From assembly GCF_003344965.1 (NCBI RefSeq), contig NZ_CP031194.1:5518001-5582000 (forward strand): a DNA stretch of 64,000 bases. The letters run 5' to 3'. The DNA is from Streptomyces paludis (lineage in GTDB: Bacteria > Actinomycetota > Actinomycetes > Streptomycetales > Streptomycetaceae). Position numbers and translations under genes: made by a program. Below are positions 8,814-15,834 of this stretch, piece after piece (positions within the stretch are counted from its first letter, which is position 1; each line of letters begins with the position of its first letter). The notes under the pieces are model-generated. The model saw only the letters and a list, made by a program, of their open reading frames with translations, had not been told where the DNA came from and did not search any database.

Positions 8814-9240
8814 TGGCGGCCGGGACTCATGCCCCGCTGGGCACCGTGGGGTTGTCGGGTGCGGGTCAGAGCGGAACTCTGTCGGGGGTGTGCCGGTGGC
8901 GGGGGTTGTTGGGCGTGGGGCCGCCCCTCCAGCCTTTGAGTGTCGCGCTTCCGGGCCGGGTGTAAAGGGCGCTCCTTCGTCGCGTCGGCTGCGCCGATTG
9001 CGCTGCGCTCCACCCTTGACACCCGTCCCTCCAGCGCAAGTGCGGCTTTCGGGAGGGGCGGCCGGGGGGAAGGGGGGCCCAGGAGGTGGCGCCGTACTGC
9101 CACTCGGTTCAGGGTCCGGCGGGCGGGTGGGCCCTGCGGGGCACGCGGCAGAGGAATGGGGTGACGCGGCCCCGGCTCAGCGGCGAACGGTCCGCTGTTG
9201 GTTGCGACTCAAGCCCCGCTGGTCACCGTTGCGTTGTGGT
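8814..9240 (+). repeat. Intergenic repeat copy A
   Basis: This ~425-bp gene-free block is the inverted counterpart of copy B at 9441-9859. Shared landmarks, read on the + strand, are TTTGAGTGTCGCGC, AAAGGGCGCTCCTTCG, TCGCGTCGGCTGCGCCGA, CCCTTGACACC, AAGTGCGG, GGCGGCCGGGGGGA, GTGGGCCCTGCGGGG and GGAATGGGG. Its two ends carry similar direct repeats (GCCCCGCTGGGCACCGT near 8831 and GCCCCGCTGGTCACCGT near 9214). ORFs in it have no recognisable protein content. Confidence 0.8.
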
Positions 9241-9440
9241 GCCCGGAAGGCGGACGGGTTCTGCTGCTCGGCCGGGTCTGCGGGCCGGACACCCTGCCCA
9301 TGTGTCCCATATGGTACGGTTTGGTGGTCTGTTGGAGGTCTCCTCGGGCGGCACATGTGTCCTCAGGTGCGTTAGCGGCCCTCCTGGACGCATGGACGGC
9401 CTTCAGAAGCCCACTTGGCGCCACCCGCGTCCCAGCAATC

Positions 9441-9859
9441 CCACAACCCACACCACGGTGACCAGCGGGGCTTGCGTCTCAGCACGCGGCGGACCGTCAG
9501 CCGCTGAGCCGGTGTCGGACCGCCCCATTCCTCCGCTGCGCAGCCCCGCAGGGCCCACCGGCCCGTCGGACCCTGAGCCGAGCGGCAGGACAGCGGACCC
9601 TTCGGGCCCCCTCCCCCCGGCCGCCCCCCCTCATCCGCACTTGCGACTCCGGGGGAGGTGTCAAGGGCGGAGCGCAGCGGAGTCGGCGCAGCCGACGCGA
9701 CGAAGGAGCGCCCTTTACTCCTCCACCGGAGGCGCGACACTGAAGGGAGGAGGGGCGGCCCAGCGCCCAGCACCTCGCCCCCGTACACCCCGGTCTACCT
9801 CTTGGCACTGACCCGCACCCCACAACCCCACCGCGCCCAGCGGGGCATGAGCCCCGCCC
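9441..9859 (-). repeat. Intergenic repeat copy B, inverted relative to A
   Basis: Reads as the reverse complement of copy A along its whole length, with small indels and substitutions. Copies A and B are separated by about 200 bp without recognisable content (9241-9440), so together they form a ~1-kb imperfect palindrome. The rest of the 8753-10161 gap shows no genes. Confidence 0.8.
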
Positions 9860-10024
9860 AACAGACGGCCGTCAGCCGCCGAGACGCCCCGGCAGCCCCA
9901 TTCCTCTGCCGCGCAGCCCCGCAGGGCCCACCCGGCCCACCGGCCCCTAAGCCGAGTGGCAGTGCAGCCAGACCTCTTGGGTTCCCTTTCCCCCCGGGGG
10001 CGCGACACTCAAAGGCTTGTCCCG
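9818..10024 (-). repeat. Intergenic repeat copy C, truncated, in tandem with B
   Basis: Same orientation as copy B and sharing its end sequence (CCCAGCGGGGCATGAGCCCC). It lacks an internal segment of roughly 115 bp: the conserved GTGTCGCGC arm is joined directly to the CCGGGGGGAA arm, without the AAAGGGCGCTCCTTCG to CCCTTGACACC core. This implies either loss of that core or its separate insertion in A and B. Confidence 0.7.
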
Positions 10025-10161
10025 TGGGGAGGCCGTTGCGGTTGTCGCAAACCGGGTGGCGGTGCCGTCGACATCGTCGCGTGAGCGCGGGGTGGAACTG
10101 AGGCGCTCCACCAGTGCATGCGGCGTGGGTATTCTTCCGCGCGGTGGGGTAGTGCCTCCGC

Positions 10162-10977
10162 ATGACTCGGGAAACCAGCTTCCACAGCCCTGATGGTCTG
10201 TTGCTTCGGGGGAGTGTTGGGTACCCGCCAGACACGGCGCAGGGTGTCGCGGTATTGGTTCATGGCGGCGGCGTGACGCGTGAGGAAGGTGGATTCTTCG
10301 GTCGCCTTGCCGACGGCTTGTCGAGCGTGGGGGTCGGTTCGTTGCGCTTTGACCTTCGGGGCCACGGAGAGAGCGAAGGGCGTCAGGAGGAGCTGACGAT
10401 CGCGGGAGTCCTCAACGACATTCAGGCCGCTACGGATCATGTCCGTCAGCTGTTCGACTGTGGTCCCGTGCACCTGATCGGAACAAGTTTCGGCGGTGGA
10501 ATCAGCGCCCTCTTCGCGGCACGCCACCCGCAGGAGGTAAAGAGCCTGACCCTTATGAACCCTCTTCTGAACTACAAGAAGCGGTTCATCGAGGACAAGC
10601 CGTACTGGAAGAATGTCACGATCGACGAATCCGCTGGGAGAGAGCTGACCTCTCGTGGATTCCTGGAGCACTCGCCTACGTTTCGGGTAGGGCGCGGCTT
10701 CCTCAACGAACTCTTCTACCTTCAGCCGCACAGGGCTCTTGGAGACATCGTTTCTCCGACCCTCTTCATCCACGGAACGTTGGACACTTTCATTCCGGTG
10801 GAGAGTTCACGATCCGCCGTCGGGGCTCTGAAGTCAGAAGTGAAGCTTCTGGAGATCGACGGGGCACAGCACGGGTTCGCGGTTCACGACGATCCGCAGT
10901 ATCGGCAGCCGCAGACGCAAGAGTGGCAAGCTCATGTGATCCAGTCGGTAGCCGACTGGATCATCTGTCACGCGTAG
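10162..10977 (+). CDS. Alpha/beta hydrolase
   Basis: A 271-aa serine hydrolase of the alpha/beta fold with no signal peptide. The oxyanion HGGG motif is VLVHGGGVTREEGGFF near residue 33. The nucleophile elbow is GTSFGGG with Ser109, the acid is Asp208 in GTLDTFIP and the base His237 in GAQHGF, a complete triad. The substrate is not known; the fold fits acyl/peptide esterases or small lipases. The start ATG at 10162 has no good ribosome-binding site. Codon use is less G+C-rich than the flanking housekeeping genes (many GTT, TTC/TTT, GAT codons), which fits an acquired region. It is convergent with the GNAT gene, 23 bp away. Confidence 0.85.
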   Translation: MTRETSFHSPDGLLLRGSVGYPPDTAQGVAVLVHGGGVTREEGGFFGRLADGLSSVGVGSLRFDLRGHGESEGRQEELTIAGVLNDIQAATDHVRQLFDCGPVHLIGTSFGGGISALFAARHPQEVKSLTLMNPLLNYKKRFIEDKPYWKNVTIDESAGRELTSRGFLEHSPTFRVGRGFLNELFYLQPHRALGDIVSPTLFIHGTLDTFIPVESSRSAVGALKSEVKLLEIDGAQHGFAVHDDPQYRQPQTQEWQAHVIQSVADWIICHA

Positions 10978-11000
10978 AACAATTCGTAGACGTACGTCGG

Positions 11001-11555
11001 CTACGGCCCAGTCAGGGGTCTGGTCATGGACGTGAAGACGGGCGAGTCGTGAAAGGGCTGTTGTTCGCCGATTTTTTGGTAACCCCATGCCTCGTAGACG
11101 GCCTGTACCGCGCCATGGCCCGCGGCCGGGTTCACGAGGAGTGTGACCCGTTCCTCTGGACGGCGAGCGAGCCACTCCTCGTGGAGTTGCCGGGCCACGC
11201 CTCGTCCGCGCCACTGTCTCCGGACGACGATTTCGTTGAGGGCGACGGTCCGCTCGCCATTTTCCCGGGTGTATCCGTCGGGCAGGGGCGTGGTCATCGC
11301 GCTCCACCAGAGGGTGTTGGCACCGAGAGGGGTGCCGAAACAGAAGCCCACGGTCTCACCGTCCTCCTGGCCGAGGGCAGCTGTCCAGCCCGGTCGTGAC
11401 GCATAGCTGGTCAGCCGTTCGTCGAATCGCTCGATGTCGTAGAAGGGGCCGGTGAGCCCGAAGTCCCGGTGCCGGACCTCGGCGTGAATATCGAGGATCG
11501 TCTGCCTGATCTCGGGTAGCTGTTCGGCGGTGCAGTGGCGGACATTGACAGTCAT
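11001..11555 (-). CDS. GNAT-family N-acetyltransferase
   Basis: A 184-aa acetyl-CoA-dependent acetyltransferase. The ATG at 11555 follows AAGGAG and overlaps the TGA of the upstream XRE gene (ATGA), so the pair is translationally coupled. The acetyl-CoA pyrophosphate loop is VVRRQWRGRGVARQLHEEW near residue 110, preceded by the usual beta-4 strand (TVALNEIVV) and followed by VNPAAGHGAVQAVYEAWGY. The acceptor is unknown; candidates are antibiotics, peptides or protein N-termini. Being made with a peptide-receptor-like regulator suggests a link to whatever that regulator senses, which is inference. Confidence 0.85.
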   Translation of the reverse strand: MTVNVRHCTAEQLPEIRQTILDIHAEVRHRDFGLTGPFYDIERFDERLTSYASRPGWTAALGQEDGETVGFCFGTPLGANTLWWSAMTTPLPDGYTRENGERTVALNEIVVRRQWRGRGVARQLHEEWLARRPEERVTLLVNPAAGHGAVQAVYEAWGYQKIGEQQPFHDSPVFTSMTRPLTGP

Positions 11556-12841
11556 GCGCGGTCTCCTTGTGTGCCGGCGTACCGCTCCGCCCATTGAGCG
11601 GCACCCCGTGCTCCGGGCGCGACAGCGGACAGCTCACGGCTGAACGTATCCATCAACAGGCCGGTACGCCCGGTCAGCGAAGCATTTCCAGCGGCCTTCA
11701 GCACAGATGCGGCCGTGTCGCAGGCGTGTTCCATGTCCCGCTGTCTGAGCTGGGCAAGCGCGAGATGGGCGGTGTAGTAGAGGCGATTGCGTGTGTACCC
11801 GGGACGGAGCGTGGCAAGAGTGCGGTGAAGGTATGCCTCGGATTGATCATGCCGTCCCAGGTGGGACATGGCGAGGGCGCCGAGTCCGAACAGTTCGGAC
11901 CGGTCGTAGAAACCGAGCCAGGCGGGAAGTGGCTCCGCGGCATCGGTCCGGGCGAAGGAGTCGACGGCCAGATCGAAGTTGGCCAGCGCGGAACGCTGTT
12001 GGCCGGAGATCGCCTGGTTCACGGCGAGCCGTACCGCCGCCAGTGAACGCATCGTGGGATTTCGACGGGATGCCTGGGAAGCCCGGCCGGCTTCAGCGGC
12101 GGCGAGGGCTTCGTTAGGTCGCCGCTGTTGTTGGGACAGGACCGCGGCGTGCCCCCATAGACGAAGCTGTATGTCGGAGCTGCCCGCGAGTCCGGCCAGG
12201 GTCATGGCCCGGTCGAGATGACGTTCCGCTCGATCCGGCTGATGTGCGTCGAGCGCGGCCCACAACGCGGTACCGGTGAACGCAGCGGCCAGATAATAGA
12301 GTCGGCGGCGTACGCGTTGAGGAGCATGTCCTGCTGCATGGAGTTCAATGGCGTGCTTCGCGAATTCGAGAGCTCGTGTTTCCGCTCGGACGGTTCCTCC
12401 GTGCTGGTTGTCCGCGGAGACAAGTTCGGTGAATGAGGATTCCAGACGATTGGCATCGGCCATTCCAACACGGCTCACCGCACGGCCGGGTTGTGCGGGT
12501 AGAGCGACCGAGGCGGCGAGCGCAACCGCGGTTCCGGTGAAGGTGCGACGCCGCACATCATCCTCCGATGACACTGATCCGAGTGGTGTGCTGGAACGCA
12601 TGGCCGAACTCACGAACCCTAACTCCTCGGCCGAACAGCCAAATTCTTCCTCAAGGGCACGGCGTTGTCGTGCGTGTGGAGCCCGGGTCCTTCCGGCCAC
12701 CCAATTCCTTACATGGCGGTCGGTCACCGTACCGACCTTTCCGGTGAAGGTCTCGATGCGCAGGTTGAGGGCCTCGGCGAGTTCCTGCTGTGTGAGTCCC
12801 GCCGCAGTCATCCGCGCGGTGAGAAGCGCGTTCCGGGTCAT
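11552..12841 (-). CDS. XRE-family regulator with TPR-like C-terminal domain
   Basis: A 429-aa protein. Residues 1-75 form a Cro/C1-type helix-turn-helix (GLTQQELAEALNLR and VTDRHVRNWVAGRTRAP). Around residues 98-116 is RRRTFTGTAVALAASVALP, a hydrophobic stretch after three Arg, a pattern often seen inside actinobacterial regulators of this type. The rest (about 130-429) is all-helical with TPR-like pairs (AERHLDRAMTLAGLAG, EALAAAEAGRASQASRR, QSEAYLHRTLATLRPG). The architecture resembles peptide-responsive RRNPP regulators and Streptomyces NsdA-like proteins. The start at 12841 is an ATG; the frame remains open far upstream but over unrelated sequence. It is divergent from the HATPase/peptide genes. 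Confidence 0.85.
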   Translation of the reverse strand: MTRNALLTARMTAAGLTQQELAEALNLRIETFTGKVGTVTDRHVRNWVAGRTRAPHARQRRALEEEFGCSAEELGFVSSAMRSSTPLGSVSSEDDVRRRTFTGTAVALAASVALPAQPGRAVSRVGMADANRLESSFTELVSADNQHGGTVRAETRALEFAKHAIELHAAGHAPQRVRRRLYYLAAAFTGTALWAALDAHQPDRAERHLDRAMTLAGLAGSSDIQLRLWGHAAVLSQQQRRPNEALAAAEAGRASQASRRNPTMRSLAAVRLAVNQAISGQQRSALANFDLAVDSFARTDAAEPLPAWLGFYDRSELFGLGALAMSHLGRHDQSEAYLHRTLATLRPGYTRNRLYYTAHLALAQLRQRDMEHACDTAASVLKAAGNASLTGRTGLLMDTFSRELSAVAPGARGAAQWAERYAGTQGDRA

Positions 12842-13028
12842 GCCGCAAAGGTAGCGATGCCGGACGGTAGCTGCCACGCGGCAGTGGGTAAAAGTTTCCG
12901 CTTGCTGGATGGGCTCGATGGCATCAAGTTGCCTGGGCCGATTGACGGCAAGTGGGTTGGCTGGTCGTGAACCTCTTGAGGGCTCGCACGCGCTGGAGCG
13001 TGTGTCCGGCCCTCGGACAAGGAGACCA

Positions 13029-13085
13029 GTGATCAATCGGGCGTATGTATGGGCCGACATGTGTTCAAGGAGTGCCATCCGGTGA
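13029..13085 (+). CDS. Possible 18-residue leader peptide
   Basis: A GTG at 13029 preceded by AAGGAG (about 13020-13025) opens an 18-codon frame reading MINRAYVWADMCSRSAIR. Its TGA overlaps the GTG start of the HATPase gene (GTGA, 13082-13085). It contains Trp, Tyr and a single Cys. The spacing of the AAGGAG to the GTG is short (4-5 bases), so initiation is uncertain. It could be a coupling leader or a short signal peptide; it could equally be chance. Confidence 0.3.
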   Translation: MINRAYVWADMCSRSAIR

Positions 13086-13519
13086 GCCCACGTCGAAAAA
13101 AGCTGGAAATCCTCTGCGGCCTGCCACCGGAGGGGCCGCCGCCGCGGCTCATGTTGGTGAGTGAGCCGCAGTCGGTGCACGCGGCGCGGAGGTGGGTGCG
13201 GGAGTTTGTTGAGAGCCGGTTGCCCGCGACGAGCGGCGCGCGGGCGGCCGATATCGAGTTGGTGGTCTCGGAGTTGGTCACCAATGGGATCCGGTACGGG
13301 AGCGAGCCCGGGGACAGTGTGCTCGTTGTCCTGGACGTCCGGCCCGCGCTGGTTCGGGTGGAGGTTCACGATCCTGTGCGGCGGCGGCCCCGGGGCCGGG
13401 CTGTTTCGCATCAACGGGCCCGTGGGCGGGGGCTGTTCATCGTCGCGGCGCTGGCGGAGCGGTGGGGCGTGGAAGACCGGCCGTTCGGCAAGAGCGTCTG
13501 GGCGGAGCTGGCCCGTTGA
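13082..13519 (+). CDS. HATPase-domain anti-sigma-factor-like protein
   Basis: A 145-aa histidine-kinase-like ATPase of the RsbW/SpoIIAB type, a large family in Streptomyces often placed beside XRE regulators. I chose the GTG at 13082 because AAGGAG lies 9 bases upstream; an ATG at 13049 is in frame but has no ribosome-binding site. The N box is ELVVSELVTNGIRYG near residue 60 and the G2 box is ARGRGLFIVAALAERWG near residue 118. The VEVHDPV segment supplies the usual Asp, but the following glycine-rich G1 loop is degenerate (RRRPRGRAV). Its target is unknown. Confidence 0.85.
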   Translation: MSPRRKKLEILCGLPPEGPPPRLMLVSEPQSVHAARRWVREFVESRLPATSGARAADIELVVSELVTNGIRYGSEPGDSVLVVLDVRPALVRVEVHDPVRRRPRGRAVSHQRARGRGLFIVAALAERWGVEDRPFGKSVWAELAR

Positions 13520-13606
13520 CCGACTGATCCGAACGCTGGCCACCGCCGCGCTCGTCGTCCTCGTCATCACGCTCGTCAGCGATCAGCTCGGCGCACGGGC
13601 GCCGCC

Positions 13607-13633
13607 CTGAACTCCCTGAACTCCCTGAACTCC
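13607..13633 (+). repeat. Three tandem copies of a 9-bp unit
   Basis: CTGAACTCC is repeated three times without interruption. It lies just before a strong hairpin. No function is inferred. Confidence 0.8.
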
Positions 13634-13678
13634 CGTTCCGGCCGGACTCCCGGCGAAGGATTCGCCGGCCGGAACGGG
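13632..13678 (+). terminator. Hairpin after the HATPase gene
   Basis: A perfect 14-bp stem (CCCGTTCCGGCCGG with CCGGCCGGAACGGG) contains an alternative inner stem (CGGCGAA-GGA-TTCGCCG). It is probably a terminator or processing structure separating the HATPase gene from the 39-aa peptide gene. Confidence 0.65.
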
Positions 13679-13755
13679 CCGGGGCCATCAAAGGGCCCCA
13701 CCGCACCACCCGGCCCCGGACGGACCGGAGGCCGGGCACGGCACAGGAGGTCACC

Positions 13756-13875
13756 ATGCGATACCGCATCGACCCGGTCAAGTACGGCGGCGACAACGAC
13801 GGCGACGGAGACGACGGCCAGGACTCCACCCCGCCCGGCGGCTGCGGAGACGGCCAGGGCTGCGGGCGCCAGTAG
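13756..13875 (+). CDS. 39-aa Gly/Asp-rich peptide with two C-terminal Cys
   Basis: The ATG at 13756 has an excellent ribosome-binding site (AGGAGG, 6 bases upstream). The peptide starts MRYRIDPVKYGG, continues with an acidic run DNDGDGDDGQD, and ends PPGGCGDGQGCGRQ. The acidic run resembles EF-hand/dockerin calcium loops by composition. The GG before the first Cys resembles a double-glycine processing site, which would release a 10-residue CGDGQGCGRQ product. No membrane segment or Sec signal is present. It lies between two hairpins, so it may be made from its own short, abundant transcript. I do not recognise the family; secreted signal, RiPP precursor and metal-binding protein are all open. 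Confidence 0.65.
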   Translation: MRYRIDPVKYGGDNDGDGDDGQDSTPPGGCGDGQGCGRQ

Positions 13876-13902
13876 GCATCCATCACCCCCCATTTATCAA
13901 GC

Positions 13903-13927
13903 GGCCTCGCCCCATCCGGGCGGGGCC
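13903..13927 (+). terminator. Hairpin downstream of the 39-aa peptide gene
   Basis: A 10-bp stem (GGCCTCGCCC with GGGCGGGGCC, one T-G wobble) with a CATCC loop begins 27 bases after the peptide stop. It could set the ratio between the peptide and the 135-aa protein downstream. Confidence 0.6.
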
Positions 13928-13957
13928 GCCCCACCCCCCACCCGCACAAGGACACAC

Positions 13958-14365
13958 GTGCCCACACCCCACCACCACGCCTACCTCTGGCTCGGCCACG
14001 GCGACCTCCTCGTCAAACCCGGCGACGCCCACCGCCGCCCCGGCCACCCCGAATTCCCCTCCACCCCCGTCATGCCCCTCGAAAGCGCCGACTGGCTCCT
14101 CAAGACCCCCGCACACGTACGGGGCACATTTGCCCCTCCCCGAGACGCCGCCCACTGGTACGTCGAACAGTTCACCCAGCACGCCTCCGCCGTCACCGGC
14201 AGCTACGCCCGCCCGGCCGACGCGGTCCACCTCATCCGCCGCCTCGAAAACCGACACGACATCGTCGGAGGCTGGTGGCTCACCGGCGGACGCTTCCTCT
14301 CCCTCAACCTCATCGCCTGCACACCCCACCCCCTACGACCACACCACACCTGCCCCACGCCCTGA
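13958..14365 (+). CDS. Conserved-looking hypothetical protein, 135 aa
   Basis: The GTG at 13958 follows AAGGA. The protein opens MPTPHHHAYLWLGHGDLL and has a central YVEQFTQHASAVTGSYARP and a C-terminal GGWWLTGGRFLSLNLIACTPHP. It has no signal peptide, membrane helix or catalytic motif that I recognise. Codon use is normal for Streptomyces and the aromatic/His content is structured, so it looks like a real protein. It follows the 39-aa peptide gene after one hairpin and precedes glyA by 70 bp. A role in handling or binding the peptide is possible but only inferred from position. Confidence 0.65.
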   Translation: MPTPHHHAYLWLGHGDLLVKPGDAHRRPGHPEFPSTPVMPLESADWLLKTPAHVRGTFAPPRDAAHWYVEQFTQHASAVTGSYARPADAVHLIRRLENRHDIVGGWWLTGGRFLSLNLIACTPHPLRPHHTCPTP

Positions 14366-14435
14366 CCGGCCCCCGCGCCGGACCCGGCTCGGACGCCTAC
14401 ATTGGAGGAGGGACGTCGCCTCCGAGGAGATCGTC

Positions 14436-15689
14436 ATGTCCGTAGCCACCGCCTATCCGTCCCAGCTCGATGCGCTGCGTCGGCAGGATCCGGAGATGGC
14501 TGAGGTGATCCTCGCGGAGCTGCGCCGGCAGGCGGACAGTCTTCAGCTCATCGCGGCGGAGAACTTCACCTCGCCCGCCGTTCTCGCCGCCCTCGGGTCG
14601 CCGCTCGCCAATAAGTACGCCGAGGGGTATCCCGGCGCCCGGCACCACGGTGGCTGTGAGCTGGTCGATACCGCCGAGCGGATCGCGATCGGCCGGGCCG
14701 AGGGGCTTTTTGGGGCTGAGCATGCCAACGTACAGCCGCACTCCGGGTCCTCCGCCGTCCTCGCGGCGTACGCGGCGCTGCTGCGGCCCGGGGACACGGT
14801 GCTGGCGATGGGGCTGCGGTACGGGGGGCATCTCACCCATGGCGCGCCTGTGAACTTCTCCGGGCGGTGGTTCGACTTCGTCGGGTACGGGGTGGATCCG
14901 GAGACCGGGCTGATCGATTACGGGCGCGTGGAGGAGCTGGCGGGTGTGTACCGGCCCAAGGCGATCGTCTGCGGGTCGATCTCGTATCCGCGCCATATCG
15001 ACTACGCCGCGTTCCGGGACATCGCCGACGACGTGGGTGCCTATCTGATCGCGGACGCGGCCCATCCGATCGGGCTGGTCGCCGGGGGAGCGGCGCCGAC
15101 GCCGGTGCCGTACGCCGATGTCGTTTGTGCGACGACGCACAAGGTGCTGCGGGGGCCGCGCGGCGGGATGATCCTGTGCGGGGAGCGGTACGCGGAGCGG
15201 ATCGACCGGGCGGTGTTCCCGTTCACGCAGGGCGGCGCCCAGATGCACACCATCGCCGCGAAGGGGGTCGCCTTCGGTGAGGCGGCGGCTCCGGGTTTCG
15301 CCGTCTACGCCCACCAGGTCGTCGCCAACGCCCGTGCGCTGGCAAGGACGTTGGCCGCGGAAGGCGTCCATGTCACCACCGAGGGCACGGACACGCATCT
15401 GATCACGGCCGACACCGCGCCGCTCGGTGTGGACGGCGCGACCGCCCGCGGCCGGCTGGCCGCCGCGGGCGTGGTGCTGGACACCTGCGTGCTGCCGTAC
15501 GGGGAGGAGCGGGGGATCAGGCTCGGTACCGCCGCCGTGACCACCCAGGGCATGCGGGAGGCGGAGATGGAGCGGATCGGGCACCTGGTGGCCTCGGTGG
15601 TACGGGAGGGCGCTGACGGGGCGCGTGGGGCTCGCGATGATGTGCGCGAGCTGGTGGGGCGGTTTCCGCCGTATGCGACGCTTTCCTGA
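14436..15689 (+). CDS. glyA: Serine hydroxymethyltransferase
   Basis: PLP enzyme interconverting serine and glycine with tetrahydrofolate. It is 417 aa from the ATG at 14436, with GAGGAG 8 bases upstream. The SHMT signature ADVVCATTHKVLRGPRGG contains the PLP lysine at 236. The substrate/folate segments LIAAENFTSP and YAEGYPGARHHGGCE are intact, as are PHSGSSAVLA and the C-terminal RLGTAAVTTQGM. It is likely one of two GlyA proteins in the genome. The upstream GGAGG (about 14404) and the CCTCC before the ribosome-binding site could pair and affect initiation, a weak suggestion only. Confidence 0.95.
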   Translation: MSVATAYPSQLDALRRQDPEMAEVILAELRRQADSLQLIAAENFTSPAVLAALGSPLANKYAEGYPGARHHGGCELVDTAERIAIGRAEGLFGAEHANVQPHSGSSAVLAAYAALLRPGDTVLAMGLRYGGHLTHGAPVNFSGRWFDFVGYGVDPETGLIDYGRVEELAGVYRPKAIVCGSISYPRHIDYAAFRDIADDVGAYLIADAAHPIGLVAGGAAPTPVPYADVVCATTHKVLRGPRGGMILCGERYAERIDRAVFPFTQGGAQMHTIAAKGVAFGEAAAPGFAVYAHQVVANARALARTLAAEGVHVTTEGTDTHLITADTAPLGVDGATARGRLAAAGVVLDTCVLPYGEERGIRLGTAAVTTQGMREAEMERIGHLVASVVREGADGARGARDDVRELVGRFPPYATLS

Positions 15690-15834
15690 GGGAAAGGCCG
15701 GTGGGCGGCGTGGAGCGCAACCATCCGGTCTACCCCGGTGTCCTTGCTCATATGCCGACTCCGTTTCCATCGGACGTCTCCGCGCGGGCTAGTGTGTGGG
15801 GCTGAGATGGCCAGCGATTCCTCTGGGGCAGCCC

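Noticed and set aside
8890..9811. Overlapping ORFs of 80-240 aa inside the repeat block
   Set aside because: They overlap in several frames on both strands, cross the repeat boundaries, and have biased Pro/Arg/Gly content with no known domain. Treated as non-coding repeats.
8814..10024. Insertion sequence
   Set aside because: Inverted copies exist, but there is no transposase ORF or clear target duplication, so no IS is called.
13161..13610. Hydrophobic C-terminal peptide (LATAALVVLVITLVSD) after the HATPase gene
   Set aside because: It looks like a membrane peptide, but the frame has no ATG/GTG/TTG start near it and otherwise overlaps the HATPase gene out of frame.
13607..13633. CRISPR-like short repeats
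   Set aside because: Three contiguous 9-bp units without spacers; a simple tandem repeat.
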